From assembly GCF_025564085.1 (NCBI RefSeq), contig NZ_JAMGZJ010000068.1:1-64000 (forward strand): a stretch of 64,000 nt of DNA. The letters are read 5' to 3'. The position numbers were made by a program, and so were the translations under genes. This document shows, piece by piece, positions 56,100 through 64,000 of the stretch. The notes beneath the pieces are model-generated. The model was given only the letters and a program-made list of their open reading frames with translations, made no database searches and was not told the origin of the DNA. Source of the stretch: Silvania confinis. GTDB lineage: Bacteria; Pseudomonadota; Gammaproteobacteria; Enterobacterales; Enterobacteriaceae. The first letter of the stretch is position 1; each line of letters starts with the position of its first letter.

Positions 56100-57038
56100 A
56101 TGAAGCTGATACGCGGCATACATAATCTCAGTCAGGCCCCGCACGGGTGTGTGCTGACTATTGGTAATTTCGACGGTGTGCATCGTGGGCATCAGGCGCT
56201 GTTGCAGCGATTGCGTGAAGAAGGGCAGGAACGTGGTCTGCCGGTGGTGGTGATGATTTTCGAACCACAGCCGCTTGAGCTATTTACCAGCGAAAAGGCC
56301 CCCGCGCGGCTGACCCGCCTGCGTGAAAAGGTACGCTACCTGGCGCAGTGCGGCGTGGACTATGTCCTGTGCGTCCGTTTTGATCGACGCTTTGCCGCGC
56401 TGACGGCACAAAATTTTGTCGGCGATCTGTTAGTCGAACGCCTCGGGGTGCAGTTCCTGGCCGTGGGTGATGATTTCCGCTTTGGCGCTGGTCGCCAGGG
56501 GGATTTCTTGCTATTACAGAAAGCCGGCCTGGAGTACGGCTTTGACGTCACCAGCACGCAGACCTTTTGCGAGGGCGGGGTGCGCGTCAGCAGTACGGCC
56601 GTTCGTCAGGCGCTGGCCGACGATAATCTGGACGTCGCCGAGAGTTTGCTCGGGCGCCCATTCTCTATTTCCGGGCGCGTGGTGCATGGTGATGAGCTGG
56701 GCCGCACGATTGGTTTCCCTACGGCGAACTTACCGCTGCGTCGTCAGGTCTCCCCGGTAAAAGGGGTCTTTGCGGTAGAAGTGACGGGGCTGGGTGATAA
56801 GCCCCTGCCGGGCGTGGCCAACATTGGTACCCGTCCAACAGTTGCCGGCGTACGCCAGCAGCTTGAAGTGCATTTGCTGGACGTTGTAATGGACCTATAC
56901 GGTCGCCATATAGATGTAATCCTGCGTAAAAAAATACGCAATGAACAGCGATTCGCCTCGCTCGATGAACTGAAAGCACAAATCGCGAGAGATGAATTAA
57001 CAGCCCGTGAACTTTTTGGGCTATCAAATCCGGCTTAA
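56100..57038 (+). CDS. ribF: Bifunctional riboflavin kinase / FAD synthetase RibF
   Basis: A 312-residue enzyme that phosphorylates riboflavin to FMN and adenylates FMN to FAD. The N-terminal nucleotidyltransferase motif GNFDGVHRGH is at 22-31, with SSTAVRQAL near 165. The C-terminal flavokinase domain shows GRTIGFPTANL and the substrate motif GVANIGTRPT. It is first in the ribF-ileS-lspA-fkpB-ispH cluster, with ileS 33 bp later. Confidence 0.97.
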   Translation: MKLIRGIHNLSQAPHGCVLTIGNFDGVHRGHQALLQRLREEGQERGLPVVVMIFEPQPLELFTSEKAPARLTRLREKVRYLAQCGVDYVLCVRFDRRFAALTAQNFVGDLLVERLGVQFLAVGDDFRFGAGRQGDFLLLQKAGLEYGFDVTSTQTFCEGGVRVSSTAVRQALADDNLDVAESLLGRPFSISGRVVHGDELGRTIGFPTANLPLRRQVSPVKGVFAVEVTGLGDKPLPGVANIGTRPTVAGVRQQLEVHLLDVVMDLYGRHIDVILRKKIRNEQRFASLDELKAQIARDELTARELFGLSNPA

Positions 57039-57071
57039 TGCCTGAGATCTAAATACGGAACCGAGAATCTA

Positions 57072-59888
57072 ATGAGTGACTTTAAATCGACCCTGAATTT
57101 GCCGGAAACAGGGTTCCCGATGCGCGGCGACCTCGCCAAGCGTGAGCCGGGAATGCTGGCGCGTTGGACTGATGATGACCTGTACGGCATCATTCGTGCG
57201 GCCAAAAAAGGTAAAAAAACCTTCATTCTGCATGATGGCCCTCCTTATGCGAATGGCAGCATTCATATTGGTCACTCTGTAAATAAGATTCTGAAAGACA
57301 TTATCGTGAAGTCCAAAGGTCTCACGGGTTATGACTCCCCTTACGTTCCGGGCTGGGACTGCCATGGTCTGCCGATCGAGCTGAAAGTGGAGCAAGAGTT
57401 TGGTAAGCCGGGCGAGAAATTTACCGCTGCCGAATTCCGCGCAAAATGCCGTGAATACGCGGCCACCCAGGTGAACGGTCAGCGCGAAGACTTTATCCGT
57501 CTGGGCGTGCTGGGCGACTGGTCGCGTCCGTACCTGACCATGGACTTCAAAACAGAAGCCAACATCATCCGTGCGCTGGCCAAAATCATCGGCAACGGCC
57601 ACCTGCACAAAGGTGCTAAGCCGGTGCACTGGTGCGTGGACTGCCGTTCTGCGCTGGCAGAAGCGGAAGTCGAGTATTATGACAAAACCTCTCCTTCTAT
57701 CGACGTGGCGTTCCACGCGGTAGATCAGGATGCGGTGAAAGCCAAATTTGGCGTAGCGGCTGTAAACGGCCCGGTCTCGCTGGTTATCTGGACCACTACT
57801 CCGTGGACCCTGCCTGCTAACCGCGCCATCTCTCTCTCTGCAGAGATCGAGTACGTACTGGTGCAGATCGACGGTCAGGCGCTGATCCTGGCAAAAGAGC
57901 TGGTCGAAAGCGTACTGAAACGCGCGAACATTGCGGATTACACCGTTCTCGGTACCGTGAACGGCGATGCGCTGGAATTGATGCGCTTCAAACACCCGTT
58001 CCTCGACTTCGATGTCCCGGCTATTCTGGGCGATCACGTCACGCTCGAAGCCGGTACCGGTGCGGTTCATACCGCCGGTGGCCACGGTCCTGACGACTAC
58101 AACATCAGCCTGAAATACGGTCTGGAAATCGCGAATCCGGTCGGCCCGGATGGCGCTTACCTGACAGGCACTTATCCGACTCTGGATGGCGTTAACGTCT
58201 TTAAAGCCAATGACATCATCGTCAACATGCTGCGCGACAACGGGTCGCTGCTGCACGTTGAAAAAATGCAGCACAGCTATCCGTGCTGCTGGCGTCATAA
58301 GTCGCCGATCATCTTCCGTGCGACCCCGCAGTGGTTCGTCAGCATGGATCAGAAAGGCCTGCGTGCGCAGTCGCTTTCCGAGATCAAAGGCGTGCAGTGG
58401 ATCCCGGACTGGGGCCAGGCGCGTATCGAATCGATGGTCGCCAACCGTCCTGACTGGTGTATCTCCCGTCAGCGTACCTGGGGTGTGCCAATGTCTCTGT
58501 TCGTGCACAAAGAGACGCAAGAACTGCACCCAAACACGCTGGAACTGATGGAAGAAGTGGCTAAGCGTGTTGAAGTGGACGGCATTCAGGCGTGGTGGGA
58601 TCTTGATTCCCGCGACATCCTGGGCGCTGACGCTGATAACTACGAAAAAGTGCCAGATACCCTCGACGTGTGGTTCGACTCCGGTTCAACCCACTCCTCC
58701 GTCATTGATGTGCGTCCGGAATTTACCGGTCACGCTGCCGACATGTATCTGGAAGGGTCTGACCAACACCGCGGCTGGTTTATGTCATCGCTGATGATCT
58801 CTACCGCCATGAAGGGCAAAGCGCCGTATCGCCAGGTACTGACTCACGGCTTCACCGTTGATGGTCAGGGCCGCAAAATGTCCAAATCCATCGGTAACAC
58901 CGTTTCTCCGCAGGACGTGATGAACAAGCTGGGCGCCGATATTTTGCGCCTGTGGGTGGCATCTACCGACTACACCGGCGAAATGGCCGTTTCCGATGAG
59001 ATCCTGAAACGTGCTGCCGACAGCTATCGTCGTATTCGTAACACCGCGCGCTTCCTGCTGGCAAACCTCAACGGTTTTGACCCGGTAAAAGACATGGTGA
59101 AACCGGAAGAGATGGTCGTGCTGGATCGCTGGGCAGTAGGCTGCGCACAAGCGGCACAGAACGACATCCTGAAGGCGTACGAATCGTACGACTTCCATGA
59201 AGTGGTACAGCGCCTGATGCGCTTCTGCTCCATCGAGATGGGCTCGTTCTACCTCGACATCATCAAAGATCGCCAGTACACCGCGAAAGCGGACAGCGTG
59301 GCGCGTCGCAGCTGCCAGACCGCACTGTTCCATATCGCAGAAGCGCTGGTGCGCTGGATGGCGCCAATCATGTCCTTCACCGCAGATGAAATCTGGGGCT
59401 ACCTGCCGGGCGACCGTGAGAAGTATGTCTTTACCGGTGAATGGTATGAAGGGCTGTTTGGCCTGGGCGAAACCGAAGCAATGAACGATACCTTCTGGGA
59501 CGAGCTGCTGAAAGTGCGCGGCGAAGTGAACAAGGTGATCGAGCAGGCGCGTGCTGATAAGAAAGTGGGTGGCTCGCTGGAAGCTGCGGTGACCCTGTAT
59601 GCCGAACCTGAGCTGGCGGCGAAGCTAACCGCGCTGGGCGATGAATTACGATTTGTCCTGTTGACCTCCGGTGCCCGTGTTGCGGATTATGCAGATGCCA
59701 GCGCTGATGCCCAGCAGAGCGAACTGCTCAAAGGGCTGAAAGTGGTGCTGGTGAAAGCCGACGGTGAGAAGTGCCCGCGCTGCTGGCACTACACCACCGA
59801 TGTTGGTCAGGTGGCGGAACACGCAGAGATCTGCGGACGCTGTGTCAGTAACGTCGCCGGTGCTGGCGAAAAACGTAAGTTTGCCTGA
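57072..59888 (+). CDS. ileS: Isoleucyl-tRNA synthetase IleS
   Basis: A 938-residue class I synthetase. The HIGH motif is at 65-68 (SIHIGHSVN) and KMSKS in [10 protein letters not shown] near residue 600. The CP1 editing domain lies between them, with [11 protein letters not shown] and [18 protein letters not shown]-terminal zinc site is formed by CPRCWHY and CGRCVSN. Length equals E. coli. The last base of its stop overlaps the lspA start (ATGA-type junction), so the two are coupled. Confidence 0.99.
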   Translation: MSDFKSTLNLPETGFPMRGDLAKREPGMLARWTDDDLYGIIRAAKKGKKTFILHDGPPYANGSIHIGHSVNKILKDIIVKSKGLTGYDSPYVPGWDCHGLPIELKVEQEFGKPGEKFTAAEFRAKCREYAATQVNGQREDFIRLGVLGDWSRPYLTMDFKTEANIIRALAKIIGNGHLHKGAKPVHWCVDCRSALAEAEVEYYDKTSPSIDVAFHAVDQDAVKAKFGVAAVNGPVSLVIWTTTPWTLPANRAISLSAEIEYVLVQIDGQALILAKELVESVLKRANIADYTVLGTVNGDALELMRFKHPFLDFDVPAILGDHVTLEAGTGAVHTAGGHGPDDYNISLKYGLEIANPVGPDGAYLTGTYPTLDGVNVFKANDIIVNMLRDNGSLLHVEKMQHSYPCCWRHKSPIIFRATPQWFVSMDQKGLRAQSLSEIKGVQWIPDWGQARIESMVANRPDWCISRQRTWGVPMSLFVHKETQELHPNTLELMEEVAKRVEVDGIQAWWDLDSRDILGADADNYEKVPDTLDVWFDSGSTHSSVIDVRPEFTGHAADMYLEGSDQHRGWFMSSLMISTAMKGKAPYRQVLTHGFTVDGQGRKMSKSIGNTVSPQDVMNKLGADILRLWVASTDYTGEMAVSDEILKRAADSYRRIRNTARFLLANLNGFDPVKDMVKPEEMVVLDRWAVGCAQAAQNDILKAYESYDFHEVVQRLMRFCSIEMGSFYLDIIKDRQYTAKADSVARRSCQTALFHIAEALVRWMAPIMSFTADEIWGYLPGDREKYVFTGEWYEGLFGLGETEAMNDTFWDELLKVRGEVNKVIEQARADKKVGGSLEAAVTLYAEPELAAKLTALGDELRFVLLTSGARVADYADASADAQQSELLKGLKVVLVKADGEKCPRCWHYTTDVGQVAEHAEICGRCVSNVAGAGEKRKFA

Positions 59889-60388
59889 TGAGCCAATCTC
59901 TCTGTTCAACAGGACTGCGCTGGCTGTGGCTGGTAGTGGTCGTGCTGATTATTGATTTGGGCAGCAAGTACCTGATCCTCCAGAATTTCGCTCTGGGGGA
60001 TACGGTGCCGCTGTTCCCGTCACTGAATCTGCACTATGCGCGCAACTACGGCGCGGCGTTTAGCTTCCTGGCTGACAGCGGCGGCTGGCAGCGCTGGTTC
60101 TTCGCCGGTATTGCGCTCGGTATCTGTGTGGTACTGGCGGTGCTGATGTACCGCGGCAAAGCCACGCAAAAGCTGAATAACATCGCCTACGCGCTGATCA
60201 TTGGCGGTGCGCTGGGTAACCTGTTTGACCGTCTGTGGCACGGCTTCGTGGTCGATATGATCGACTTCTACGTCGGCAACTGGCACTTCGCGACTTTCAA
60301 TCTGGCCGATACCGCAATTTGTATCGGTGCAGCGTTAATCGTGCTGGAAGGCTTCTTGCCTAACGCCGCGGCGAAGAAACAGGCGTAA
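59888..60388 (+). CDS. lspA: Lipoprotein signal peptidase LspA (signal peptidase II)
   Basis: A 166-residue inner-membrane aspartyl protease with four helices that removes signal peptides from diacylated prolipoproteins. The conserved boxes [26 protein letters not shown] and FNLADTAI are present, including both catalytic aspartates. It starts inside the ileS stop. A REP-like unit lies downstream before fkpB. Confidence 0.97.
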   Translation: MSQSLCSTGLRWLWLVVVVLIIDLGSKYLILQNFALGDTVPLFPSLNLHYARNYGAAFSFLADSGGWQRWFFAGIALGICVVLAVLMYRGKATQKLNNIAYALIIGGALGNLFDRLWHGFVVDMIDFYVGNWHFATFNLADTAICIGAALIVLEGFLPNAAAKKQA

Positions 60389-60396
60389 CACAATCT

Positions 60397-60421
60397 GCCC
60401 GGTAGCGTAACGCCGCCGGGC
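60397..60421. repeat. REP-like hairpin between lspA and fkpB
   Basis: GCCCGG pairs with CCGGGC (60397-60402 with 60416-60421), with an inner TAGCGTAACGCCG segment. It resembles the other REP units in this window. Confidence 0.6.
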
Positions 60422-60441
60422 AAAACAACAGGCAAAATTGC

Positions 60442-60912
60442 ATGTCCAAATCCGTACAGTCTAATAGCGCGATGCTGGTTCATTTCACGCTGAAACTTGA
60501 TGATGGCTCCACGGCGGAGTCCACCCGCAATAACGGCAAACCGGCGCTGTTCCGTCTGGGCGATACCTCCCTGTCTGAAGGTCTTGAGCAGCAGCTGCTG
60601 GGTCTGAAAGAAGGTGAGAAAAAAGCCTTTACGCTGGAGCCGGATGCCGCATTTGGCGTACCGACTCCGGATCTGATCCAGTATTTCTCGCGACGTGAAT
60701 TTATGGATGCGGGTGAACCGGAAATCGGCGCGATTATGCTCTTTACCGCAATGGATGGCAGCGAAATGCCTGGCGTGATCCGTGAAATCAACGGCGACTC
60801 GATCACCGTCGATTTTAACCACCCACTCGCCGGGCGTACCGTCCATTTTGATGTTGAAGTACTGGAAATCGATCCGGTACTGGAGGAAGTGAATGCAGAT
60901 CCTGTTGGCTAA
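60442..60912 (+). CDS. fkpB: FKBP-type peptidyl-prolyl isomerase FkpB (SlpA)
   Basis: A 156-residue SlyD/FKBP-like protein with chaperone and prolyl isomerase activity. Sequence is close to E. coli FkpB up to VLEIDP, after which it runs about seven residues longer ([10 protein letters not shown]). The extension reads across the ispH start, giving a 20-bp overlap instead of the nearly abutting genes of E. coli. The IF (insert-in-flap) domain lies at about 70-125. Confidence 0.94.
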   Translation: MSKSVQSNSAMLVHFTLKLDDGSTAESTRNNGKPALFRLGDTSLSEGLEQQLLGLKEGEKKAFTLEPDAAFGVPTPDLIQYFSRREFMDAGEPEIGAIMLFTAMDGSEMPGVIREINGDSITVDFNHPLAGRTVHFDVEVLEIDPVLEEVNADPVG

Positions 60913-61843
60913 CCCGCGCGGTTTCTGTGCCGGAGTAGACCGCGCTATCAGCATTGTCGAAAACGCGCTGGAGCTTTACGGCGCGCCCATTTATGTTCGC
61001 CATGAAGTGGTGCATAACCGCTATGTGGTCGATAGCCTGCGTACGCGCGGGGCGATCTTTATCGAACAGATCAGCGAAGTGCCGGATGGCGCGATCCTGA
61101 TTTTCTCCGCCCATGGCGTCTCGCAGGCGGTCCGTAACGAAGCGAAAAGCCGCGATCTGACCGTATTCGATGCGACCTGTCCGCTGGTTACCAAAGTGCA
61201 TATGGAAGTGGCACGCGCCAGCCGCCGTGGTGAGGAATCGATCCTGATTGGTCACGCGGGTCACCCGGAAGTCGAAGGCACGATGGGCCAGTACAGCAAC
61301 CCGAAAGGGGGGATGTACCTGGTTGAATCGCCGGAAGATGTGTTGACGCTGGACGTCAAAAACGAAGCGAAACTGTCGTTTATGACCCAGACCACGCTGT
61401 CGGTGGATGATACGTCCGAGGTGATTGATGCGCTGCGCCAGCGCTTCCCAAAAATCGTCGGCCCGCGTAAGGACGATATCTGCTACGCCACCACTAACCG
61501 TCAGGAAGCCGTGCGTGCGCTGGCGGAACAGGCTGATGTAGTGCTGGTCGTTGGCTCTAAGAATTCGTCTAACTCCAACCGTCTGGCCGAACTGGCACAG
61601 CGCATGGGGAAAGCGGCGTTCCTGATCGACGATGCGACTGATATTCAGGAAGTGTGGGTTAAAGGCGCGGGATGCGTTGGCGTGACCGCCGGGGCCTCTG
61701 CGCCGGATATCCTGGTGCAGAACGTCATTGCACGGTTACAGGAGCTGGGAGGCGGTGAAGCCATTCCGCTGGCGGGCCGCGAAGAGAACATCGTCTTCGA
61801 AGTGCCTAAAGAGCTGCGTATCGACGCAAAAGAAGTCGAGTAA
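60893..61843 (+). CDS. ispH: 4-hydroxy-3-methylbut-2-enyl diphosphate reductase IspH
   Basis: A 316-residue iron-sulfur enzyme making IPP and DMAPP in the last MEP-pathway step. Cluster ligands are Cys12 ([11 protein letters not shown]), the cysteine of [11 protein letters not shown] (about 96) and that of [10 protein letters not shown] (about 197). The catalytic Glu lies in the conserved core. It starts within the end of fkpB. A strong terminator follows. Confidence 0.98.
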   Translation: MQILLANPRGFCAGVDRAISIVENALELYGAPIYVRHEVVHNRYVVDSLRTRGAIFIEQISEVPDGAILIFSAHGVSQAVRNEAKSRDLTVFDATCPLVTKVHMEVARASRRGEESILIGHAGHPEVEGTMGQYSNPKGGMYLVESPEDVLTLDVKNEAKLSFMTQTTLSVDDTSEVIDALRQRFPKIVGPRKDDICYATTNRQEAVRALAEQADVVLVVGSKNSSNSNRLAELAQRMGKAAFLIDDATDIQEVWVKGAGCVGVTAGASAPDILVQNVIARLQELGGGEAIPLAGREENIVFEVPKELRIDAKEVE

Positions 61844-61858
61844 CCTGCCAAATCAAGC

Positions 61859-61889
61859 CAGCAAATTCATTGCTGGCTTTTTTTTTGTT
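61859..61889 (+). terminator. Terminator of the ribF-ispH cluster
   Basis: AGCCAGCAA-ATTCA-TTGCTGGCT (61859-61881) followed by nine T. Confidence 0.95.
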
Positions 61890-62024
61890 TGCCGTCTCGT
61901 GCGGCTAAATCATGTCTTTTACTGATACTTCCCGCTGTTTATCATTAAATTCTAATTATAGGCGTTTTAGGATGGCGGCTTCGTCAGAGGCTGGTTAATC
62001 TGAAAACGGTTTACATCATTTTAA

Positions 62025-62861
<837 letters not shown>

Positions 62862-62912
62862 ACAAGTTTACCCTTCGTGATGTGGTTATTGCAGTCATAA
62901 TTACTTGATTGC

Positions 62913-62943
62913 AAAGGGCAATATTTTATTGCCCTTTTATTTT
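62913..62943 (+). terminator. Terminator of dapB
   Basis: AAAGGGCAAT pairs with ATTGCCCTTT (62913-62922 with 62928-62937), followed by TATTTTATT. Confidence 0.92.
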
Positions 62944-63024
62944 ATTCAATTTTGACTTAATTTTTGTTCCAGTCTCGTGTAATAACATCTTTTCCTCTCT
63001 TTTTTTGACTCTCTGTTGCGAATT

Positions 63025-63040
63025 TTGACCAAACGGTCTG
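63025..63040 (+). promoter_or_regulatory. RutR-type site upstream of carA
   Basis: TTGACCA-AA-CGGTCTG matches the RutR consensus TTGACCANNTGGTCAA at 13 of 16 positions. In E. coli RutR binds the carAB P1 region and responds to uracil. Confidence 0.65.
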
Positions 63041-63081
63041 GTTTTTCAGGCTCTGATTGTTTTGTTGATACTAAATCTGAC

Positions 63082-63097
63082 CCGCAAGCGTTTTCTC
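63082..63097 (+). promoter_or_regulatory. PurR-type site upstream of carA
   Basis: CCGCAAGCGTTTTCTC resembles the PurR consensus ACGCAAACGTTTTCNT, differing at three positions. It lies in the expected place near carAB P1. Confidence 0.6.
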
Positions 63098-63268
63098 AGG
63101 TGATTTAGTTGATCTTTTTGCCCGTTAACAAGCTTATCAGCCATCAGTGGCGCAAAAACAACAAACAAAATACGCATTTTCAGTTGACTTTACCCTGCCA
63201 AATCCCCAGAATGCCGCCGTTTGCCGAAAATCCACATGCAGCAAATTTGCATTGCTTCACACCATGGT

Positions 63269-63307
63269 TGTGAATTAATATGCAGATAAAGTGAGTGAAT
63301 ATTCTCT
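63269..63307 (+). promoter_or_regulatory. Pair of ArgR (ARG) boxes at carA P2
   Basis: Two 18-bp ARG-box-like sites, centred on TGAATTAATATGCA (63271-63284) and TGAGTGAATATTCT (63292-63305), are separated by 3 bp, the standard spacing. They sit just before the carA start and would overlap the downstream promoter P2, giving arginine repression. Confidence 0.7.
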
Positions 63308-63317
63308 GGAGGGTGTT

Positions 63318-64000
63318 TTGATTAAGTCAGCGCTATTGGTTCTGGAAGACGGAACCCAGTTTATCGGTCGGGCCATAGGGGCAACAGGTTCGGCGGTTGG
63401 GGAAGTCGTTTTCAATACTTCAATGACCGGTTATCAAGAAATCCTCACTGATCCTTCCTATTCCCGCCAAATCGTTACTCTTACTTATCCCCATATCGGA
63501 AATGTCGGCACCAACATTGCTGATGAAGAGTCCTCCCAGGTACATGCACAAGGTCTGATTATTCGCGACCTGCCGCTGATTGCCAGCAACTACCGCAATA
63601 CCGAAGACCTCTCTTCCTACCTGAAACGCCATAACATTGTGGCGATTGCCGATATCGATACCCGTAAGTTGACGCGTTTGCTGCGTGAAAAGGGCGCACA
63701 GAACGGCTGCATCATCGCCGGCGACAATCTGGATGTGGCACTGGCACAAGAAAAAGCCAAAGCCTTCCCGGGGCTTAACGGAATGGACCTCGCGAAAGAA
63801 GTCACGACGGCAGAATCCTACAGCTGGACCCAGGGAAGCTGGACGCTGGAAGGCGACCTGCCGGAAGCGAAAAATGAAGGCGACCTGCCATTCCACGTGG
63901 TGGCTTACGATTACGGCGCCAAGCGCAACATCCTGCGCATGCTGGTTGACCGCGGCTGCCGCCTGACGGTCGTCCCGGCGAAGACCCCGGCTGATGAAGT
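63318..64000 (+). CDS. carA: Carbamoyl-phosphate synthase small subunit CarA (N-terminal part)
   Basis: The first 227 codons of the roughly 382-residue glutaminase subunit; the window ends inside the gene. It hydrolyses glutamine and channels ammonia to CarB for arginine and pyrimidine synthesis. I start it at TTG (63318), giving [12 protein letters not shown] as in E. coli, which also uses UUG; GGAGG lies five bases before it. The N-terminal dimerisation domain is complete and the glutamine amidotransferase domain has begun ([21 protein letters not shown]). The catalytic cysteine lies beyond the window. Confidence 0.97.
   Translation, partial: MIKSALLVLEDGTQFIGRAIGATGSAVGEVVFNTSMTGYQEILTDPSYSRQIVTLTYPHIGNVGTNIADEESSQVHAQGLIIRDLPLIASNYRNTEDLSSYLKRHNIVAIADIDTRKLTRLLREKGAQNGCIIAGDNLDVALAQEKAKAFPGLNGMDLAKEVTTAESYSWTQGSWTLEGDLPEAKNEGDLPFHVVAYDYGAKRNILRMLVDRGCRLTVVPAKTPADE

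Overview
The window is chromosomal DNA from an enterobacterium (order Enterobacterales, family Enterobacteriaceae). Gene order follows the region around minute 100/0 of the Escherichia coli K-12 map, from fhuF through the thr operon to carA. Proteins are close to E. coli but not identical, base composition looks GC-richer than E. coli, and several E. coli genes of the region (hokC/mokC, yaaW, yaaI, yaaY) are absent. This points to an Enterobacter/Leclercia/Lelliottia/Klebsiella-like organism; the exact genus cannot be fixed by eye. I recognise no prophage, CRISPR array or toxin-antitoxin locus.

Left part (1-12 kb): the left edge cuts an IS481-type insertion sequence beside fhuF. Then come two divergent Fur-box genes (fhuF, yjjZ), three identical tRNA-Leu(CAG) genes, rsmC, the holD-rimI-yjjG-prfC cluster, osmY, ytjA, the coupled pair yjjU-yjjV, and the glycyl-radical pair yjjI-yjjW. 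12-16 kb: the deoCABD operon for (deoxy)nucleoside breakdown, with its DeoR operators reaching back into yjjI. 16-28 kb: lplA-ytjB, serB-radA-nadR, ettA, slt, trpR, yjjX, gpmB and rob. 28-34 kb: the creABCD two-component locus with a cre tag, arcA, the tiny gene yjjY and yjtD. 34-40 kb: the threonine operon thrLABC with its attenuator, then yaaX.

40-50 kb: yaaA, yaaJ, talB and mog, followed by an accessory block (an MHS-type MFS transporter and a Fur-box three-gene iron-type ABC importer), then satP. 50-64 kb: dnaK-dnaJ behind a sigma-32 promoter, nhaA-nhaR, rpsT, the ribF-ileS-lspA-fkpB-ispH cluster, dapB, and the first 683 bases of carA behind a control region with RutR, PurR and ArgR sites.

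Most of the window is conserved housekeeping DNA. The accessory or less usual items are the insertion sequence, a dispersed repeat that sits directly after stop codons (four copies), one full-length 127-bp ERIC element, several REP-like units, and the MFS/ABC block between mog and satP. I found no convincing wholly new system; the best leads are the YjjI/YjjW enzyme of unknown substrate, the ABC block and the post-stop repeat family.
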